A stretch of 64,000 nucleotides of DNA, taken from Burkholderiales bacterium (GTDB taxonomy: Bacteria > Pseudomonadota > Gammaproteobacteria > Burkholderiales > Usitatibacteraceae). The stretch's first letter is position 1. Every line of letters starts with the position of its first letter. Location of the stretch: the NCBI GenBank assembly GCA_025360815.1, contig JANYBL010000064.1, forward strand, positions 1 through 64,000, read 5' to 3'. The notes beneath the pieces are model-generated. The model was not told the origin of the DNA and searched no databases. It saw only the letters and a program-made list of their open reading frames with translations. The translations under genes and the position numbers were made by a program. Shown piece after piece: positions 60,342 to 64,000 of the stretch.

Positions 60342-61597
60342 ATAAAAATTCAAACATCAGCATTGGCAAGGGTTGCGGGCCATTTTTGCCCGAAGATGCC
60401 CGTCCAGTGGGCATCTCGTCATTTAAGCGCCCCAATCTGTTGGTCATGCCGCCGCTCGCGCTTTACATTCACATCCCATGGTGCATACGCAAATGTCCCT
60501 ATTGCGATTTCAATTCGCACGAATCGAAATCGACTATTCCTGAGCAGCAATACATCGATTGCCTGATCTCTGATCTCGAATACAGCCTGCCAAAAATTTG
60601 GGGTCGGCGCGTGTATTCGATATTTTTTGGTGGCGGCACGCCAAGCCTGTTTTCCGCAGCTGGAATTGACACAATTTTGGCGGCTGTTCGGGCACGCGTG
60701 ACCTTAGATTCTGAAGCTGAAATCACGCTGGAGGCCAACCCTGGCACTTTTGAAGCCGAGAAATTTCGTGGCTTTCGCGACGCGGGCGTGAACCGGTTAT
60801 CAATCGGCATTCAGAGTTTCAATGCGCAACATTTACAAGCGTTGGGACGTGTTCATAACGACGACGAAGCCAAACGCGCCATCGATATGGCGCAGCGAAA
60901 TTTTGACAACATCAATCTTGACATCATGTTTGCGCTGCCCAGACAAACGCTGGCTGAATGCGCAGCCGATATCGAAACTGCGCTCTCGTACAATACAAAT
61001 CACCTCTCGATTTACCATTTAACGCTTGAGCCAAATACGCTCTTTCATCGTTTCCCACCGCCATTGCCAGACGATGACGTGGCTGCTGATATGCACGAGA
61101 TGATTGAGGCTAGGCTTGCGGCTGCGGGTTACGACCATTACGAGACCTCTGCTTACGCCAAGGTCGGCAAGCGATCCAGACACAATATGAATTACTGGCA
61201 ATTCGGTGACTATGTCGGCATCGGTGCCGGCGCCCACGGCAAGATTTCCTACCCCGATCCGGCCCGCGGCATCACCCGCGAAGCACGGTTTAAGCAGCCA
61301 AAATCGTATATGGAACAAGCGCCGCTGGGCCTGAGCAACGAAGAAGAAAAAATGATCAGCGCGGCAGAATTGCCATTTGAATTTATGCTCAACGCGTTAC
61401 GATTAAGCGAGGGTTTTTCAAACAACCTTTTTATCGAGCGCACTGGTTTACCGATCTCAGTGATTTCACGTGAGCTACAACGCGCCATCGAATTGGGGCT
61501 GATTGAATCCGATCCGCTGCACGTTAAGCCAACCGCTAAAGGGCGGCTCTTTTTGAATGATTTATTGGAACTGTTTTTGCTGTCGGAGCAATCGTAG
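60338..61597 (+). CDS. hemW: HemW radical-SAM heme chaperone-like protein
   Basis: The protein has the radical-SAM motif HIPWCIRKCPYCDFNSHES, followed by IFFGGGTPSLFS, ITLEANPGTFEAEKF, NRLSIGIQSFN and the HemW C-terminal winged-helix domain. It lacks the HemN-specific extended N-terminal region, so it is a HemW-type heme-binding protein rather than an oxygen-independent coproporphyrinogen oxidase. The start at GTG 60338 (419 residues) overlaps rdgB. ATG 60446 (MPPLALYIHIPWC, 383 residues) is the alternative. Confidence 0.93.
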   Translation: MNKNSNISIGKGCGPFLPEDARPVGISSFKRPNLLVMPPLALYIHIPWCIRKCPYCDFNSHESKSTIPEQQYIDCLISDLEYSLPKIWGRRVYSIFFGGGTPSLFSAAGIDTILAAVRARVTLDSEAEITLEANPGTFEAEKFRGFRDAGVNRLSIGIQSFNAQHLQALGRVHNDDEAKRAIDMAQRNFDNINLDIMFALPRQTLAECAADIETALSYNTNHLSIYHLTLEPNTLFHRFPPPLPDDDVAADMHEMIEARLAAAGYDHYETSAYAKVGKRSRHNMNYWQFGDYVGIGAGAHGKISYPDPARGITREARFKQPKSYMEQAPLGLSNEEEKMISAAELPFEFMLNALRLSEGFSNNLFIERTGLPISVISRELQRAIELGLIESDPLHVKPTAKGRLFLNDLLELFLLSEQS

Positions 61598-61642
61598 CAG
61601 TTGCCGAGAACGACCAAACGCGGTGGCGGACTATGCCAAACC

Positions 61643-61663
61643 CTAGCATTGGCGCGGCGTTCC
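61643..61663 (+). repeat. dispersed 21-bp repeat, copy F
   Basis: CTAGCATTGGCGCGGCGTTCC matches the family consensus with one change in the core. It lies between hemW and the J-domain-like gene, 46 bases after the hemW stop. Confidence 0.65.
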
Positions 61664-61758
61664 ATCATGTTCCGTCGGTTGGCACCATAGAGCCAATCAT
61701 CTTGTTGTACACTCTTAAAAATAGTTTTCATTCAACACTGAACAAAAGCTGATTGACC

Positions 61759-62316
61759 ATGAACCCTGATTTCTACGACATTCTCAACATTCCCAATAAC
61801 GCACCACAGCGCTCGATAGCCCGTTCCGCGCAGGCGCGGTTGCGTGAAATTGGCGACGACATGGATTTGTCCGCAGCCGACAAACAAGCCGCGGCGGCGG
61901 CGGTTCATGAAGCGCACGACACCTTGGGCGACGCCGCCAAGCGTGCGCAATATGATGCTGATTTACAGCAATGGCGTGAGGACGCGGCCAAACCAAAACC
62001 GAAGGTTAAGCAAGAGCATAATTATTCTTATCCGAAGATTGGCTTGGCAGTAACGATTTTATTTGCCGTTGCCTACCTTTCGATTAGCGGCTACCTAGGC
62101 TATAAAGATCGCCTTGCTGCCGAACGTGCCGCCGCGACGCAGCTCGAGGCAAAAAAGCAAGCAGAAGAAGACGCTGGACGTGCCGCGCGAGCCGCCGCCC
62201 GCGATGAGGAGCGTCGCATTCAAGCCGAACTCAAGAAAATTGACCAAGAGCGTTTGCTGAAAGAGCGCGGCGTTAAAGTCGTGAATCCCACGCTAGATCC
62301 GGCCGCCAAGAGATAG
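61759..62316 (+). CDS. J-domain-like membrane protein lacking HPD
   Basis: The 185-residue protein starts like a J domain (NPDFYDILNIPNNAPQRSIARSAQARL ... HEAHDTLGDAAKRAQYDADLQQW). The HPD tripeptide needed to stimulate Hsp70 is missing: the loop reads REIGDDMDLSAADK. A single membrane helix at about 95-115 (IGLAVTILFAVAYLSISGYLGY) is followed by a long charged coiled coil. It may be a regulatory or degenerate J-like protein. A TTG at 61753 is an alternative start. The nearest neighbour on the same strand is hemW. Confidence 0.75.
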   Translation: MNPDFYDILNIPNNAPQRSIARSAQARLREIGDDMDLSAADKQAAAAAVHEAHDTLGDAAKRAQYDADLQQWREDAAKPKPKVKQEHNYSYPKIGLAVTILFAVAYLSISGYLGYKDRLAAERAAATQLEAKKQAEEDAGRAARAAARDEERRIQAELKKIDQERLLKERGVKVVNPTLDPAAKR

Positions 62317-62318
62317 CT

Positions 62319-62561
62319 TTATCGTTGACTTGGCCTGAGATAGCGGGCCGCGGATACAGCGCGAACGGGGATTTTTACGGCGCGCGCGATAGGCTCCAGT
62401 CCTCTCGCCAAACGTTCAGTTAGCAAATAGTGTCTGGGGCTGCCACTAGGCAATTGCAACCCCGCGATTTCGAGAATTGAACGGCCGCTTTTGGGGCGTG
62501 GTGAATTACGGGAGTCGGCCATCTGCACAGTCATTGGAGTTTCTCGATAGCAGTCATTCAA
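62319..62561 (-). CDS. possible small protein of unknown function
   Basis: This is an 80-residue minus-strand frame starting at TTG, with internal ATG choices at 62534 and 62522. The text SILEIAGLQLPSGSPRHYLLTERLARGLEPIARAV looks more protein-like than most chance frames, but I recognise no family and see no strong ribosome binding site. It converges on the J-domain-like gene with two bases between the stops. Confidence 0.25.
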   Translation of the reverse strand: MNDCYRETPMTVQMADSRNSPRPKSGRSILEIAGLQLPSGSPRHYLLTERLARGLEPIARAVKIPVRAVSAARYLRPSQR

Positions 62562-62676
62562 ACCTCAGCTCAGTCTATCCATTTGGCGAAGTTTGATGTC
62601 AACAGATCGTCCACGTATCTTGCTAACGTAGGCAGAGTTTTTCTGTTTCCACGTTAGCCGTCGTTAGGAGAATCTT

Positions 62677-63051
62677 GTGCAAACCGAAGATCCCCAGCAA
62701 ACTTCGAGCGACCATTACGATAGAAAAAAATCCCAGCGTGTCGCGGAAGCATCTGTGCTGTGGGAACAAATGCAAAGCGCAGGTGAAGTCGACGGAACGG
62801 TACTGGCGCTCGATTTTGTTCAATTCGAAACGTCAAAAGAAAATCTTGAAGCGCTAGCAAGTGACCTTTCCGAAAGTTACTCGGGAGGATTGCGTCGGCT
62901 GAGAAGTGTTTTCGCGCGGTGTCGGGCAGAAGCTGACGGTAAAGGAAGCGTAGATACAATCTTAATATTATCTCAACACTCGACCTTGATGTTTGGATGG
63001 GTTCATGGGAACATCAGATGCATTATTATTCAGTTTTGTTGGGCCTCATAA
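62677..63051 (+). CDS. uncharacterised protein, faint RraB-like pattern
   Basis: GTG 62677 has AGGAG six bases upstream, strong support for translation. The 124-residue protein contains VLWEQMQSAGEVDGTVLALDFVQFETSKENLEALASDLSESYSG, which faintly resembles RNase E inhibitor RraB/DUF695-type proteins. After residue 70 the similarity is lost and the end, GWVHGNIRCIIIQFCWAS, looks out of family. The gene may therefore be truncated or joined to other sequence just before the microsatellite at 63086. The call is tentative. Confidence 0.45.
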   Translation: MQTEDPQQTSSDHYDRKKSQRVAEASVLWEQMQSAGEVDGTVLALDFVQFETSKENLEALASDLSESYSGGLRRLRSVFARCRAEADGKGSVDTILILSQHSTLMFGWVHGNIRCIIIQFCWAS

Positions 63052-63085
63052 GGCGTATTTCTCCCCCACCAACCAACACGTTGCA

Positions 63086-63155
63086 CCATCCCATCCCATC
63101 CCATCCCATCCCAACCCAACCCAACCCAACCCAACCCAACCCAACCCGACCCGAC
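63086..63155. repeat. pentanucleotide microsatellite (CCATC)5(CCAAC)7(CCGAC)2
   Basis: Fourteen pentamers in a row occupy 70 bases: CCATC five times, CCAAC seven times and CCGAC twice, with no interruptions. The array ends 15 bases before the ATG of the GNAT-like gene at 63171. Arrays like this change length by slippage and can switch downstream gene expression. Confidence 0.95.
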
Positions 63156-63170
63156 CAGATTTGAACAACA

Positions 63171-63833
63171 ATGAAGTGGCCAACGATCGCGCAGTTTGCT
63201 GCCATGGTGCGGTTGCCGGAGGGCTACAACCTCTCGCAATTGCAGCGCAATGATATTCCTGCATTAATTGATGGGATCAAGGAATGGCACCCGGATATCG
63301 CGGTCGGTGGGGGTAGTTGTTATCTTCGTGAAGATTTTTATTACCAACACGTCTGCATGGACGGCGAGGACGAGAAGGCGATTCTGGTGGCGCTGTTCCG
63401 GCATGGCACGGACATTGTCGGCATGTGGTCATGGGAGCAAGTGCCCGAAGCGCTGACCCTATACGCGCGGCTAATCGTGATCTCACCCGCGCATCGCAGC
63501 GCGAAGCTCGCGTCGACCGTGATTCCAATCGCAGAGATGGCGGGCAACGCCATGGGCGCCGAGTTCTTTTTCGGCTTGGCAACGTTAAAGATTCCGCATA
63601 TGCAGTACTCGTTAGAGAAAGCGGGCTGGAAGCTGATCGGCTTTACCTCAGGCTACGACCGTGAGCAGGTAGCACCGGGAGTGGTGAAGCGCGTGTTTGA
63701 AGGCGTGTACACCAAGGTGCTAGTGCCAGAGGAAGAATTGCACCGGCCCGATCCCGCCAACATGACGCCCAAAGCGCGCGCCTTGTTTGACGCGTTGTTC
63801 CCGCAAGATGCTGCTACCGGGGGCACGCGATGA
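63171..63833 (+). CDS. GNAT-fold putative acetyltransferase, first of a tandem pair
   Basis: The 220-residue protein reads MKWPTIAQFAAMVRLPEGYNL, HPDIAVGGGSCYLREDFYYQHV, ILVALFRHGTDIVGMWSWEQ, LYARLIVISPAHRSAKLASTVIPIAEMAGNAMGAEFFFGLATLKIPHMQYSLEKAGWKLIGF, a pattern of GNAT-fold proteins. Substrate unknown. The start has no clear ribosome binding site, and the microsatellite lies just upstream. Its stop overlaps the ATG of the next, paralogous gene. Confidence 0.7.
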   Translation: MKWPTIAQFAAMVRLPEGYNLSQLQRNDIPALIDGIKEWHPDIAVGGGSCYLREDFYYQHVCMDGEDEKAILVALFRHGTDIVGMWSWEQVPEALTLYARLIVISPAHRSAKLASTVIPIAEMAGNAMGAEFFFGLATLKIPHMQYSLEKAGWKLIGFTSGYDREQVAPGVVKRVFEGVYTKVLVPEEELHRPDPANMTPKARALFDALFPQDAATGGTR

Positions 63834-64000
63834 AGTGGCCGCAGATTCACGAATTGGCCAAGTTGATACCGCTTCCGGCGGGCTACCAATGGGTACGACT
63901 TGATCGAGCGCTGGTCACGTCATTAATCAAATGCCTGCGTGTATGGCACCCGGCGATTACCATTGGTGTGGCTAGTGCTTATTTGCAGAATACCTTCTAC
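63830..64000 (+). CDS. second GNAT-like paralogue (partial, runs off the window)
   Basis: The frame from ATG 63830 runs to the right edge. Its first 57 residues (MKWPQIHELAKLIPLPAGYQ, then RVWHPAITIGVASAYLQNTFY) align along their length with the start of the preceding protein, so the two genes are tandem duplicates. They overlap by four bases, which suggests coupled translation and perhaps a heteromeric product. Confidence 0.7.
   Translation, partial: MKWPQIHELAKLIPLPAGYQWVRLDRALVTSLIKCLRVWHPAITIGVASAYLQNTFY

Noticed and set aside
63086-63155. CRISPR-like array
   Set aside because: The units are five bases with no spacers, so this is a microsatellite.

Overview
The window looks like a chromosomal segment of a betaproteobacterium. 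The evidence is gene order and content: rubredoxin/pilG beside thiD and hemL, cytochrome c4 divergent from engB, adjacent metX and metW, gatCAB divergent from mreBCD-mrdA-rodA-rlpA-dacA-dat-ybeD-lipB-lipA, and a gap-pgk-pyk ... fba-purC block. No rRNA, tRNA or CRISPR array was recognised, and the genus cannot be named from this sequence alone.

Layout. 0-7.6 kb is core: pilG (partial), rubredoxin, thiD, hemL, a membrane diguanylate cyclase, cytochrome c4, engB and hemB. 7.6-12.6 kb is an accessory patch. It holds a frameshifted glyoxalase-fold gene, a truncated tyrosine-recombinase-like gene, an integron-type attC site, a DUF1801 gene placed like an integron cassette, copies of a dispersed 21-bp repeat, MOSC, 2H-phosphoesterase and alpha/beta-hydrolase genes, and a frameshifted DUF1272 gene. 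12.7-15.5 kb carries both GTP cyclohydrolase types (folE2, folE), a BLUF photosensor and a small exported protein. 15.9-23 kb carries metX-metW, an ABC-F ATPase, xth, pyrE, a DUF4124 protein and a PaiB-like protein. 23-37.9 kb holds gatCAB and the long rod-shape, cell-wall and lipoate run. 38.6-49.1 kb holds an envelope protein, PBP1C with an alpha-2-macroglobulin, and a GNAT/FemAB-like protein. 49.3-59.5 kb is purC-DUF3667-fba and pyk-pgk-gap, separated by an HTH regulator, an uncharacterised membrane protein, a ferritin-like protein and a decayed TlpA-like gene. 59.7-64 kb is rdgB-hemW, a J-domain-like membrane protein, and an unfamiliar stretch with a pentanucleotide microsatellite just upstream of two tandem GNAT-like paralogues.

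How the genes work together. hemL, hemB and hemW cover early tetrapyrrole synthesis and heme handling. MreBCD, PBP2, RodA, RlpA and the DacA carboxypeptidase form the elongation machinery, and a D-amino acid aminotransferase next to dacA may handle D-alanine. lipB-lipA make lipoyl groups. gap, pgk, pyk and fba are lower glycolysis/gluconeogenesis.

The least ordinary material is a family of six near-identical 21-bp repeats spread over the window, one of them in frame inside gatA; the attC-flanked DUF1801 gene; a string of hairpins between engB and hemB; a terminator-like hairpin about 20 bp upstream of the metX start codon; and the (CCATC)5(CCAAC)7(CCGAC)2 microsatellite. All functional calls are homology judgements made by reading, without database searches.
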